From the NCBI RefSeq assembly GCF_001641265.1, contig NW_020167555.1, forward strand, positions 1 to 64,000: DNA of 64,000 nt, given 5' to 3'. The DNA comes from Pseudogymnoascus destructans (taxonomy: Eukaryota; Ascomycota; Leotiomycetes; Thelebolales; Thelebolaceae). The notes under the pieces are model-generated. The model was not told the origin of the DNA, made no database searches, and worked only from the letters and a program-made list of their open reading frames with translations. This document shows, in pieces, positions 54,136 to 64,000 of the stretch (its first letter is position 1; every line of letters starts with the position of its first letter). A program made the translations under genes and the position numbers.

Positions 54136-56073
54136 ATGTCTGTCGTCAGTTCGAAGGGGAAAACCCCCACCACGCCAACTTCGTCTCAGAGGTCTAAGCC
54201 TGAGAATGAAGAGATGCCCGATGCACCCACCGTCAACGAACTCAAGGAAACTCTACGCGTCAAGTTGCCCGACACTTACTCCGGCAACCGAAAGGAACTT
54301 GAGGTGTTTTTGCTACAGGTCGAACTGTACCAGCACTTCAATGATGAGAAGTTTCCCACCCAGGAGAGCTATGCCCTGTGGACTGCGTCCTACCTTAGGG
54401 GGGAAGCCCTGCGATGGATCGAACCATTCCTCAAGGACTATTTCAAATATGAAAGTACCAATGGAAGCATGACAACTACGCAGACTATGTTTGGCAGCTG
54501 GAATGGATTCTGTAAGGAAATCCGACGCATGTTCGGAGACATCGATGAGATTAAGACTGCAGAAGACCATCTGTTTGCACTTAAGCAGACTGGCAGCGCC
54601 CTCACATACTCCACAGAATTCCAGAGATACGGCAATCAGACAGGATGGGACGCCAGCGCACTCATCAGCCACTACCGACGTGGGCTGAAGAGCCATATAC
54701 GTATGGAACTTGCCCGTTTGGAACAACAACCAACGGACATGGTAGCGCTAATCGAACATACGGTCCGAATCGACAATCGACTATACGAATTCCAGAAGGA
54801 ACGTCGGACCTATGACAAGCCCAAGAAAAGTTACCCCTACCAGGGAAACGAGGGCAGACGACGGGATCAACACCCGTGAGACAACCGTTGGTCGGACCCA
54901 ATGGAACTCGATGCCACGTTCAAACCTGGACGACCCCGTGACCCTAAGAAAGACAGACAATTCAAGGAACGACTCTGTTTTAACTGCGACAAGCCAGGCC
55001 ACATGGCCCGAGACTGCAGACAGCCAAAGAAAGGGAACGGCGGACGCAAAGTCGGCAAACAACTCAATGCCACCTGGACAGGACAGTTGAACGCAACGTT
55101 TGTGAGCAAACAGGACTGGGGAATAAACGGCGAAAGCACCCCAGAAGACGAGAGCTCAGATGAAGGGTCGGAGGCGGAATCGTTCACCGTCTCGGAACAA
55201 GAGACCTTCGATGAACTCGCACCTACGGAACCAATGAGTCCACGGTGCAAGAGCGTAGTAAGACGCATGGCAAAACACGCCCACGCGAAGATTAGGGCCG
55301 AACGAGACAAGCCCAATGGCCAGAGGAGAATCCCCATGCTTAAAGACCTCTACGGGAACCTGTTACAGGAACTTCCGTTAAAGTGCAAGGTGGACGACTG
55401 CAAGGATGACCTCTGGAGATACTACGACCAACTAACGAATACCCGCAGGCTGCTTGGCACGTCCCAAGACGTAGCTAAGTTGGAAGCCCAAGAAGCGGAA
55501 GAACTGGAGAAGGATGTCGAGCATATGGCTAAACTGAAGTATATGAAAAGCGTCAAACTTTACTACCAGGACCGCAGGAGAGCCCTGAAGAAGTACGACG
55601 AGAAAGCCAGAGATATGCTCCGACGGGAAAATGCGAGACCCACTCCACGCATCGAAAGGAGAGCCATGGAGCAACTAGACACGTTCTCCACGCCTCCGAG
55701 GGAAGATAGTGCATGGGTGAAAGGACAGCGGGAACTATCAATGACAGACGCAACAGAGACTGATCATCCCTGGCACGCGTATGTCTACTGGGAGTATTGC
55801 AGCGAAGATGACTGCAAGCTCCACTGGAAAAAGAAACACCAGAATCAGTTGTTTCCCCGATCCTCGCCCAGGATACACTTCAGAGACGCAGAGCAAGTTC
55901 ACGCCCTCAGGCGAAGCCAGTCTGAAGGGGACTTGCCTATCAAAAGCGAACAGGTATACGAGAAATACCCACATCTGCTAGACGAAGCAGAAGAGCGAGG
56001 GAAACGATCTCCCCAAGGACCACCATTGGAAGCGGATGAATACTATCCTTCCTCGGACGAGTCAAAAAACTAG
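54136..56073 (+). pseudogene. Gag polyprotein with one in-frame stop
   Basis: The frame begins MSVVSSKGKTPTTP and has a gypsy Gag core (YSGNRKELEVFLLQVELYQH, LRGEALRWIEPFLKDY, ALISHYRRGLKSHIRMEL). A TGA at 54877-54879 interrupts it; the same frame resumes and contains a CCHC knuckle CFNCDKPGHMARDC, then a charged region, ending at TAG 56071-56073. CGA to TGA is the simplest origin. Without that stop the frame would be about 645 codons. The stop is directly preceded by a -1 slippery heptamer. Confidence 0.9.
56064..56070 (+). promoter_or_regulatory. -1 ribosomal frameshift site A AAA AAC
   Basis: The heptamer lies in the correct phase of gag (TCA AAA AAC), and the gag stop TAG follows at once. 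Shifting -1 enters the pol frame, open from here through protease. Downstream TAGGCC/GGCCTA (about 56089-56118) and CGGT/ACCG pairs could form a stimulatory structure. Confidence 0.75.
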
Positions 56074-59000
56074 GAGTCCTCGACGGTAGGCCACCGGCGA
56101 GCGACACGAAGAGGCCTAGTACAGACCAGCTATGCGCCACGATGGGCAGCATGCAACTATATGTGGTCGCTAAGATACAACAGCGACACCTCCGAGCAAT
56201 GATTGACTCAGGAGCGACGGGCAACTTTATGACAAAGAAAGTAGCAGACACGCAAGGTTTCAAGACGCAATTGAAAACCGAACCATACCCGTTAATGGTC
56301 GTAGATGGAGAGCCCATCTCGACTAATAAAGGAATGGTGACCCACGAAACGGTCCCATTGGAAATGGTCATGCTACACGGGCACAAGGAAACGATTCAGT
56401 TTGACATCGTGAACATGGACAACCATGCGTGCATCCTTGGTATGCCATGGCTCAAGAAACACAACCCCCAGATCGACTGGTGGAACGAGAAAGTTGTGAT
56501 GAGCCAGTGCGCGTGTGAACAACGGACGGACACGCGACAACGGGAGAAACCCTCCCAGGGCCGGAAGGAGTTATGTGCAACCTCCGAGCTCGATGACCTA
56601 GCCCAGGCATCCTCACCGACGAGTATACCGGTGGAGTACAAGGAATACGAGCAATTATTCCAGGAAGGCCCTAAGAACGAGGCGCTTCCTAAGCACCAAC
56701 CATGGGATCACGAGATACCTTTGGAGAAAGACAAGAGTCCACCGTTCGGACCAATATATCAGCTATCGGAAAAGGAGCTGAAGGTACTTAAGGAGTACAT
56801 TGATGATAACCTAGCAAAAGGATTCATCAAACCATCCACATCACCCGCAGGAAGTCCGGTGCTTTTCGTACCAAAGAAAGACGGCTCCCTACGGTTATGT
56901 GTGGACTATCGAGCGTTGAACAACATCACAATCAAGGACAGGTATGCCCTGCCGTTAATCAACGAACTACACGATAGATTTCAAGGAGCAAAGATCTTCA
57001 GTAAGCTAGATCTGCGAGGAGCATACAACCTGATCCGAATCAAGGCTGGGGAAGAGTGGAAAACAGCATTCCGCACCCGCTATGGCCTATTCGAGTATCA
57101 AGTCATGCCCTTTGGGCTAACAAACGCACCCGCATCTATGCAATGACTGATGAATGATGCTTTGCACGAATACTTAGACATCTTTACCATTGTCTACTTA
57201 GACGATGTCCTGGTGTATTCAGCAACCAAGGAGGAGCATGTCAAGCATGTCAAACTCGTCCTGAAGAAACTAAAGGAGTACAGCTTACTCCTCAAACCAG
57301 AGAAGTGCGAGTTCCATAAAAACCAAGTCGAATTCTTGGGTTACATTATTGGAACGCATGGCATCAAGATGGACCAAGCAAAAGTAACGGCAGTGTTGGA
57401 ATGGCCAACACCGACCACGGTCAAGGAAGTGCAAGCCTTCCTAGGCTTCGCCAACTTCTACCGGAGATTCATCTCGGGATATTCCAAGGTAGCTCAACCA
57501 CTCACGGAGCTTACCAGAAAGGATCTCGAATTCAAATGGACGGACAAGGCAGAGGCTGCTTTCCAGGAACTTAAGACGAAGTTCACGGAAGCACCTATCC
57601 TTGCTACATTTGACCCTGCAAAGAAGATCATCCTCGAAACGGACTCTTCTGACTTCGCAATTGGAGCATGTCTGAATCAACCAGACGAGAACGGTAAGTT
57701 CAAACCAATCGCGTACTACTCTAGGAAACTGTCACCCGCGGAACTCAATTACGACATCCACGACAAGGAGCTACTGGCTATTGTCGTTGCCTTTGAGCAG
57801 TGGCGAGTATATCTTGAGGGACCCACCTACCCTGTGCAGGTATGGACGGATCACAAGAACCTCATATACTTCACCACGACCAAGGTTTTAAACCGCAGAC
57901 AAGTCCGCTGGGCAGAAACCCTCGCAGCCTACAACTTCACGATAACCTATCGCAAGGGCTCCGAGAATGCAAGAGCAGACGCTCTCAGCAGACGGACCGA
58001 CTACGCCGGCCCAAAGGAAGAAAGACCTAGAGCAATTCTGAAGAAAACAGATGCAGGAATACAGTACAACGAGTTACTAGCGACGATCTCAGTCATCGAA
58101 GATACAGAACTCGAGGAAAGTCTCAAGAAAGCTTACGCAACAGACGAATGCGCCAAGCGAGTCTTGTCCAAAGTCGAAGGCGACTTCGCCATCGACGAAC
58201 AAGGATTGATTCGATACAAAGGCTTAGTGTATGTCCCAAGTCAAATGAGACGCCCGCTGGTGCAAGAACAACACTCGTTACCAGCACACGGTCATCAGGG
58301 AGTAACGCGAACCTTCGAACGAATCACTCGACACTACTACTTCCCAGGTATGAGGAAGCAGGTAGAGACAGTGGTAAGAGAGTGCGGCATTTGCAGCAAG
58401 TCAAAATCCAATAGGCACCTGCCATACGGACAACTCAAGTCGACACCAGTACCAAAAGGAGCGTGGAAATCAATAGCTTTGGACTTCATCGTCAAGCTTC
58501 CACCCTCCAAGGACCCGTTAACAGGAATAGAATATGACTCTATCCTCGTCATCACGGAAAGACTCACGAAATATGGGAAGTTTATACCATATCTAGAAGC
58601 TAGCGACGCCGAGGCGCTCGCATATACCTTCATTCGAGTCATATTAGCCGATCATGGGATGCCAGAAGAAATCATCTCAGATAGAGACAAGCTCTTTACT
58701 TCGAAATTCTGGAAATCATTGATGGCGCTACTGGGAACAAATCATAAGCTGTCAACAGCTTTTCATCCCCAGACAGACGGCCAAACAGAAAGATTAAATC
58801 AGACCCTTGAACAGTACCTGCGAAGCTATGTCAATCATCAACAGGATAACTGGGTTCAGATCTTACCCATCGCACAGTTTGCATATAACAGCGCGATGAC
58901 AGAAGCAACGAAAGTCTCACCGTTCTTTGCCAATTACGGCTACCAGCCAGAAGCATATAGGCAACCAAGACCGGATGAATCACGAGCTGAACAAGCCCTG

Positions 59001-59603
59001 ATCGTGGTGGAACAACTGAAATCGTTCCACGAACAACTTGCGACGGACATCCAATTCTTAAATGAACGATCCGCCGCATACGCAAACAAGAAGCGCAGTA
59101 TGGAACCTGCCTTCAAGGAGGGGGATAAAGTATACCTACTCCGGAAACATATCAAAACGAAACGACCAAGCACAAAGTTGGACTTCAAGAAATTGGGACC
59201 ATTCAAAATATTGAACAAAGTCAGCTCAGTTAATTACAGACTGCAGCTACCCAGGAAGTCTAGACTACACCCAGTATTTCATGTCTCACTACTGGAACCA
59301 GCAAGAGGAAATACCCCAATTGCGACCGACACCGAACTCCAACCCGAGAATGAGATAATCGAATATGAGGTCGAAGCGATCCTAGACAGAAGGTTAGTAG
59401 GACGTCGAGAAGAGTTTTTGATAAAATGGGAAAATTACGAACCTACGGATAATTCGTGGGAACCAATAAGGAACATCAGCAAAGAACTGCTGGAGGAATA
59501 TCGACGCCGCCATCCGCCAGCCATTGATCCCAAGATGCAGGGGAGTAGGCCAGTGGATCGGAGGAAGCGAGGGTCCCGGTCACAGACGAGGAGGCAGCGC
59601 TAA
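56070..59603 (+). pseudogene. Pol polyprotein (PR-RT-RH-IN-chromodomain) with one stop
   Basis: In the -1 frame: protease with MIDSGATGNFM; RT with YALPLINELHDRF, FSKLDLRGAYNLIRI, MPFGLTNAPA and TIVYLDDVLVYS (YLDD); RNase H with LETDSSDFAIGACL; integrase with an HHCC finger (CGICSKSK) and core motifs (LDFIVKLPPS, AFHPQTDGQTERLNQTL); chromodomain with YEVEAILDRRL..FLIKWENY..NSWEPI. A TGA at 57144-57146 sits between PASMQ and LMNDAL in RT, again likely from CGA. Everything else is open. The chromodomain guides integration to heterochromatin in this group. Confidence 0.95.
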
Positions 59604-60041
59604 CTGCCTGTTCCTCAGCCTCAACAGCGTCACGCTTCTCAGCAGCCACACGTTCGGCCTCCTCTGCCGCATCAAGCTCATCGAGGGTTTTCAAACCTCG
59701 CCGGAGCATATCTTTACCACGGGTTCGGATGAGGCGTTTCTGCTTCCGCAGACGAAGTAACTTCGAAAGGGTTTCTTCCTCTTCGCGATCCAGGCGATCC
59801 TCCTCCCGTTCGAGCTTCACCCAGTCGGGATGCTCAGGACCCATACAGTCACATTTTTCTTTTAAGTTGCGACGAACGCACTCGGCGCACCGCCGTGAAT
59901 CATTTGGAGACGACACGCAAGTAACGTTTCGCCTCACGAGTTCGAGCAAGAATCCATTTCGGGTAGTTCGTATCCGTGGTTCTTTATTCGACGGACAAGA
60001 TCGTTGCGTTCCTGGAGTTTGCGGGCAGTGTCAGTAGGCAT
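59476..60041 (-). pseudogene. Antisense ORF at the 3' end of the chromovirus
   Basis: A 35-codon opening from ATG 60041 (MPTDTARKLQERNDL) shifts frame at about 59950 into a 157-codon frame (to 59476). This contains a Cys cluster CAECVRRNLKEKCDC and a long charged coiled-coil-like stretch (LEREEDRLDREEEETLSKLL). The 3' end overlaps pol by 128 bp on the opposite strand. The Cys cluster resembles one found in fungal DNA-binding or Gag-like small proteins, but no family is certain. It lies between pol and the 3' LTR, a usual place for accessory ORFs. Confidence 0.55.
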
Positions 60042-60121
60042 GTTGCATGTTGAAGGACTCGCTGAGGAGCAGCAGAGTCCCGGGGGCATGGACGTACTTA
60101 TAGGATTCGAGACGAATGCCC

Positions 60122-60137
60122 AGGGGAAGGGAGCGAG
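60122..60137 (+). promoter_or_regulatory. Polypurine tract
   Basis: AGGGGAAGGGAGCGAG directly precedes the 3' LTR and would prime plus-strand DNA synthesis. Confidence 0.8.
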
Positions 60138-60612
60138 TGTTACGACGGAACAAGAAGGCTGGCCAACTACAGGACAGGAAGGAGGGAGGTCGCATGAGAC
60201 CGGCCCTGGTACCTGGAGGGGCAGCGGGGAATAGTAGTTCCGAAAGTATCACGTGACGGACTCGCAGGATGATGAGAAGAGTCCTAAGAGTCCAGGACTC
60301 CGAGGACTCGAGTGAGTTCCCAGGAGTCCACTAGGCACGTGATGGACTCGCAGGATGATGAGAAGAGTCCTAAGAGTCCAGGACTCCGAGGACTCGAGTG
60401 AGTTCCCAAGAGTCCACTAGGCACGACGCCACTATATAAGTAGATAGTATTTCCTTAGATAGGAGCTTCGTGCTCAACTCAATACAGTATTTGTTATATA
60501 CTAGTAACGTGTTACTTGAAGCCTTTGTGTCTGATCCCTTGCCTCCTCTGATAAGTAAACCTTTACGCAAGAGAACCTCTGTGTCTTCTATCGTTTAGAA
60601 GTCAGCGTTACA
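60138..60612 (+). repeat. 3' LTR
   Basis: 475 bp, differing from the 5' LTR at one position that I can see (GATCCCTTGCC against GATCCCCTGCC). It is followed by the CCCTT target duplication. Confidence 0.95.
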
Positions 60613-61538
60613 CCCTTGCACGAACAGCAGTATGTTTGTCGAAGTGTTTCAACCATTCTAGACCCGTCTCATTGTTTGTCCATCCATTGCTTGTCGGTTT
60701 AACAACCCAGTTGTGTGGAAGGCCGCCGTCTGTATACCAATTTGCAAGATGATTCTTGCCTTTAACTACCAAAAATGGAGGAATACTCCAGCCGTCACTG
60801 TTGATACAAGCAATCGCTGTAGCCCATTCCCGATTCCCTGGCTGAACTGCCTTACCTCTGCCAAGTCGATCTGCACGGGTAACAACCATTGCAGGGCAAA
60901 TCACACCCATCATAAACCCAGTTTCGTCAAAGTTATAGAAGTCGCAGTCCAAAACACCATATTTTGCCCTCATATTTTCCACTAGTCGAAACCACGCGCC
61001 AATTAGTTCAGGATCTTCGCACAAGGCCCTTTGGAAGTTGTAAACGCGATTAAAACGCGTCTTTAATTCTGGACGTCGTTGTACAAATCGGTGGGCCCAG
61101 AGCTTCCCGACGTGCCTCCCTCCACGCGATTCGAGTATAAAATTTGCCATATCTTCTACACCAGCAAGCCGGGGTGCAAATCCTCTTGAAACCATATTAA
61201 GTATATTCTGAATAACCACCTCCTCTTCTAGTATAGTTAATTTCATCATTGCAGGCCGGCGTTCGTAGACAGTAGTTCGGCCGTTCATTCTGTCGCAGAG
61301 TGTAGAATGAGGTACTTCATAGAGCTTAGCAGCCTTCCGACGACTTAGATTTTTTGATGTTCGGATAGCCTCGATAGCTAGAATGATTTTTGCTTCTTGG
61401 GTAATCACTGACATAATAAAAGGTGGAAAAAACGCGTTGTGAAGTTAGAGGGTAGGAAATTCGAGAAAAGTTTCCGAGGTACTGATATGTCCGACGTACT
61501 GATAAACCACGTTACATGTATATCTATTATATCCCTTT

Positions 61539-62503
61539 CTATCCATCTGTACTCTGATGCGTCTGTTGTAATAGATGTAGTATTTGACTCACATCTGCAC
61601 GTAGTTCTTGGAGTTTTAATTCAACACTCTTGATAGCTTTTGCATTTGACCGCTCAGCAGCATCGGCGCTTGCTGAAAGCTCAGCAGTCCTTGCGATACT
61701 CTGAGCGATTTCGAGGATTGCATCTTTATGAGAGGGTGGAGGGGGGTCTTCAGTGCACTGTTTCCGCTTTCGTCTTGGTTGAGAAGCTGAAGTTGACGGT
61801 GTAGAGGACTCAGAAATATGAGAATCAGAGAGGATAGACTCGGAGGGGATTAACTCAGAAGGCGGAATGGAAGACTCTATTGAGTTCGATAGATTTCGAT
61901 GTGAGAACCGGGTAGTTTGAGCAGTTCGCCATGCAATAGATGCTTCAGTTTCTGCTCCCTTTCTCCCTTTTGCTGCATCTCGAATCGATTCCTTATTAGC
62001 CCGTATATCAACGATATTAATCCATTGGTCAACTGCATCGTCATATGAAGAAGGAGGATCTTCTTCGCCACTTCGTCCTTCTGGCCGTAATGAGACTTCG
62101 CTCCGACGCTCTCGAATAAGACTGGTAATAACTCTTCCAATAGAGTTATGGGTTAAACCTAGCAAGTGTTCCGCCTCCTTAGTTATAAGCTGCCAAAAGG
62201 ATCTATCTGCAATAACCCCATATATATCCCTTTTTTGGACGCAAAGCTGGATAATCGTTGTCTTTTGGTCTATCGTAAGCCCCTTCCCCCCCCCCCTTTT
62301 CGATGTTATAACGCCATCAGCCTGGCTACTCTGAGCTAAAGTGCTTTAAGCTGTAGCTGCTAGAGAGTCTTCGATAGTGGAATCGCTAGTTTCATCGCTG
62401 GTTTGGGGCAATTCAAGCCAAGGTTCGCTGGCGGTATCAGTTGAGAGTTCGTGAGGTGGTGGTTGGGTAGGCCAGGGCTGCGCCATAGGCACTTGCATGG
62501 CTT
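61539..62503 (-). pseudogene. Myb/SANT-like partner protein of the Harbinger element
   Basis: The frame downstream of a TAA at 62348-62346 reads LTIDQKTTIIQLCVQKRDIY, FWQLITKEAEHLLG and IGRVITSLIRERR, the Myb-like domain found next to transposase in PIF/Harbinger elements. A Ser-rich region (SESILSDSHISESSTPSTSA) and a C-terminal coiled coil (ELKLQELRADVSQILHLLQQ-like) follow. Upstream of the TAA the same frame is open to ATG 62503 (MQVPMAQPWPTQ), a Pro/Ser/Thr-rich segment. So either the stop inactivates it, or translation begins downstream; no ATG lies between TAA and the Myb domain until 62165. An 11-G run near 62287-62297 lies in the frame. It would help the transposase enter the nucleus and bind element ends. 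Confidence 0.65.
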
Positions 62504-63773
62504 CAAAGGCATGATCCAACTATCAATTGGAAGCATTTATCGCTTGGGTTTAGCTCAAATCCTGAGCTCAATACTGAAAAAACCCTTCAAGCCTCAGTTA
62601 CCCCTATTCAGGTCCAAGACTCAAACTTGTCCCAGATCAAGGATTTTGACCAAACTATGGACGATATATCATCTCTGATATGGGTTAAACCTTTCCAACC
62701 TGTCCTGGAGATAGCAGCTACTTCAGATTTGGAGAAATCATCTCAGGAGGTCATTTTGCCTTTAGCATACCAAGACTACCAACATCTTTTTGACAAGGCA
62801 AAGGCATCAATTCTGCCAAAGCACCAGCCTTATGACCATGAGATACCACTCGCAGAAGGCTCAATGCCTCCCTACGGCCCTATCTACTCTCTATCTGAAT
62901 TAGAGCTGAAAACTCTCAGAGAATACCTAGATGAGAACCTTAGTTCTGGCTTTATCAGACCTTCTTCCTCACCAGCAGGAGCTCCCATTCTCTTTGTCAA
63001 GAAGAAAGATGGCTCCTTGCGTCTCTGTGTTGATTATAGGGGCCTTAATGCAGTCACTGTTAAAAACAGATATGCTTTACCCCTTATCCCTGAGCTCATA
63101 GATAGGCTCTATTCAGCAAGGATCTTTACCAAGTTAGATCTCAGGGGAGCTTATAACCTGATACGCATCAAGGAAGGTGATGAGTGGAAGACAGCATTCA
63201 GAACACGCTATGGTCATTTTGAATACCAGGTAATGCCTTTTGGGCTTGCCAATGCACCTGCTTCTTTCCAAGCTCTCATGAATGATATTCTAAGACCTTA
63301 CTTGGATATCTTTGTTGTTGTCTACTTAGACGACATTCTTATATACTCTTTAGACGCTCAAGAGCATGTTCTACATGTTAGACAAGTCTTAGAGAAGCTA
63401 TCTCAAGCACAACTCTTTTGCAAACTTGAGAAATGTCTTTTCCATATGTCTCAAGTTGATTTCTTAGGACATAGAATTTCAACAGAAGGCATTCAGATGG
63501 ACCCTGAAAAGACAAAAGCAGTACAAACGTGGCCTATTCCTTCCAGCATTAAAGAGGTTCAGTCTTTCCTTGGGTTTGCCAACTATTACAGGAGGTTTAT
63601 ACCAAGATATACATCCTTGGCTTTACCCCTTACTCAATTACTTCACAAGGACACTTTGTATCACCGGGATAAGACACAGCAAGATGCTTTCGATGCTCTT
63701 AAAGGAGAATTTAAAGAAGGGAAAATGTTACTACACTTTAACCCCTTGAAACCTGCCACTCTTGAGACAGATG
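62490..63773 (+). pseudogene. Gypsy pol fragment (protease end to RNase H start)
   Basis: The reading frame enters at WLQRHDPTINW (62505 on) and runs without stop through RT: YGPIYSLSELELKTL, YALPLIPELIDRL, FTKLDLRGAYNLIRI, MPFGLANAPASFQ, VVYLDDILIYS and FLGFANYYRRFIP. It stops within the RNase H start (ATLETDV), where the 929-bp-type LTR begins at 63774. Both ends are thus lost. It belongs to a different lineage from the chromovirus at 53615 (similar motifs, many differences). Confidence 0.9.
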
Positions 63774-64000
63774 TGTAATGATGGGTGCACCAGATGTGAG
63801 AATCTAGCCACCCAAGGAAGGGATGATTTTACTAAGACAACACACTGTCTTAGGAAACAGAGCCAAAGGGTTGTAGCTTAGACTATTCCACAACGCAGCA
63901 ATCAGGTGTGTGATGTAGTGAAGTGGTTCAGACAAGTTGCAACAAATGTTGAGTCTGGGAACTCAGGGGTAAGTCAGAGGTTAACACCTCACTGACTTTT
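63774..64000 (+). mobile_element. Start of a 929-bp-family LTR
   Basis: Starts TGTAATGATGGGTGCACC and follows the solo LTR at 28991 closely to the window end. It is inserted in the gypsy pol fragment, where it creates an early stop. The preceding AGATG would be the left target duplication; the right side is outside the window. Whether it is a solo LTR or a full element cannot be told. Confidence 0.85.

Larger units (their letters stand above)
53615..60612 (+). mobile_element. Ty3/gypsy chromovirus LTR retrotransposon, 6998 bp
   Basis: Two 475-bp LTRs (53615-54089, 60138-60612) flank gag, pol with chromodomain and an antisense ORF. CCCTT is duplicated at 53610-53614 and 60613-60617. The LTRs begin TGTTACGACGG and end GCGTTACA, and I see a single difference between them, in the GATCCC(C/T)TGCC segment. 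A purine-rich tract AGGGGAAGGGAGCGAG (60122-60137) abuts the 3' LTR. Both gag and pol carry one in-frame TGA. Confidence 0.96.
52756..61414 (-). pseudogene. Fot1/pogo transposase interrupted by a retrotransposon
   Basis: The N-terminal part (61414-60618) has a helix-turn-helix (RRKAAKLYEVPHSTLCDRM), FDETGFMMG and IPPFLVVKGKNHLANWY. The C-terminal part (53609-52756) has LVLAGHESHESAEF, SSHLTQPLDIRCFSVLK and a CCHC knuckle CGICGKAGHNARTC. The two parts agree in frame across the insertion once the CCCTT duplication is counted, and the total coding length equals 551 codons like the intact copy. The first catalytic Asp is kept; in the second catalytic motif LVLAGHESH the usual Asp before Gly is Ala, so the enzyme may have been dead before the insertion. 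Confidence 0.93.
52650..61512 (-). mobile_element. Second Fot1/pogo element, host of the chromovirus
   Basis: Inverted terminal repeats of 48 bp at 52650-52697 and 61465-61512 begin ACGTGGTTTATCAGTACG and match with one difference. TA flanks both ends (52648-52649, 61513-61514). Subtracting the retrotransposon and one TSD copy leaves 1860 bp, the same length as the element at 26710. TIR sequences differ between the two, so they are different families of the same design. Confidence 0.95.
51413..62503. mobile_element. PIF/Harbinger element split by nested insertions
   Basis: Two genes of a PIF/Harbinger element face each other: a DDE_4 transposase (plus, ending 52641) and a Myb/SANT-like partner (minus, ending 61539). 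The ~32 bp that should separate them holds the second Fot1/pogo element, which itself holds the chromovirus. The limits given are the coding limits; terminal repeats and the 3-bp target duplication were not identified. The right edge is at most about 62490-62503, where gypsy pol similarity begins. Confidence 0.7.

Noticed and set aside
50874..62375. Possible Harbinger terminal repeat pair (TAGCAGCT..CTTTAGC..AGAGTAG at both places)
   Set aside because: The right member lies inside an open frame of the Myb-like gene and the match is weak with a gap.
1..64000. CRISPR array, bacterial operon or phage genes
   Set aside because: Introns, fungal families and repeat lengths rule this out; no spacer-repeat pattern was seen.
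1..64000. tRNA or rRNA genes
   Set aside because: No recognisable A/B box pair or rRNA core was noticed by eye; a tRNAscan/Infernal run would be needed to exclude them.

Overview
The window looks like nuclear DNA of a filamentous ascomycete (Pezizomycotina). The evidence is short 45-60 bp GT-AG introns, fungus-specific families (velvet domain, BEM46, ERD1/EXS, PEX10, FAP1), and fungal Fot1/pogo, hAT, PIF/Harbinger and Ty3/gypsy chromovirus elements. Species cannot be read from the sequence.

Layout. 1-7.8 kb is repeat-rich and may be subtelomeric. It has a G-poor pyrimidine tract with CCCTAA-like words, about 15 degenerate ~172-bp tandem units, and two decayed GC-rich genes: a TET/JBP-like 2OG-Fe(II) oxygenase with a frameshift, and a DUF3505/OrsD-like zinc-finger fragment that stops at a TTAGGGTTAG word. 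7.8-11 kb holds a solo LTR split by a structurally complete hAT transposon with an 8-bp target duplication. 11.2-13.7 kb holds a five-exon gene joining two Sin3-type PAH domains to a velvet domain. 15.2-19.4 kb is a decayed 4.2-kb element that carries a histone H3-like pseudogene and introns sharing a TCTGGTAATC motif. 19.4-25.2 kb has an aminoglycoside-phosphotransferase-like (APH) fragment, a small conserved protein, a full APH-like gene and a Myb/chromodomain gene. 26.7-29.9 kb has an intact Fot1/pogo element and a 929-bp solo LTR.

31.4-49.2 kb is the gene-dense core: TERT (seven exons) and a divergent DH-BAR-SH3 RhoGEF, BEM46-type hydrolase, LYAR-type zinc finger, ERD1/EXS protein and PEX10. 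At 49.4-50.8 kb is a truncated, frameshifted FAP1/NFX1 homolog. From 51.4 kb on there is a three-level nest: a chromovirus LTR retrotransposon (53615-60612, TSD CCCTT) sits inside a second Fot1/pogo element (52650-61512, TSD TA), which sits in the short gap between the two convergent genes of a PIF/Harbinger element. A gypsy pol fragment and the first 227 bp of a second copy of the 929-bp LTR family end the window.

Core genes act in chromosome-end maintenance, Rho/Cdc42-type signalling, membrane and peroxisome function. They are not an operon-like pathway; the mobile elements explain most of the rest. Exon boundaries were inferred by hand from GT-AG sites, reading frame and family similarity remembered from established knowledge; no database search was possible.
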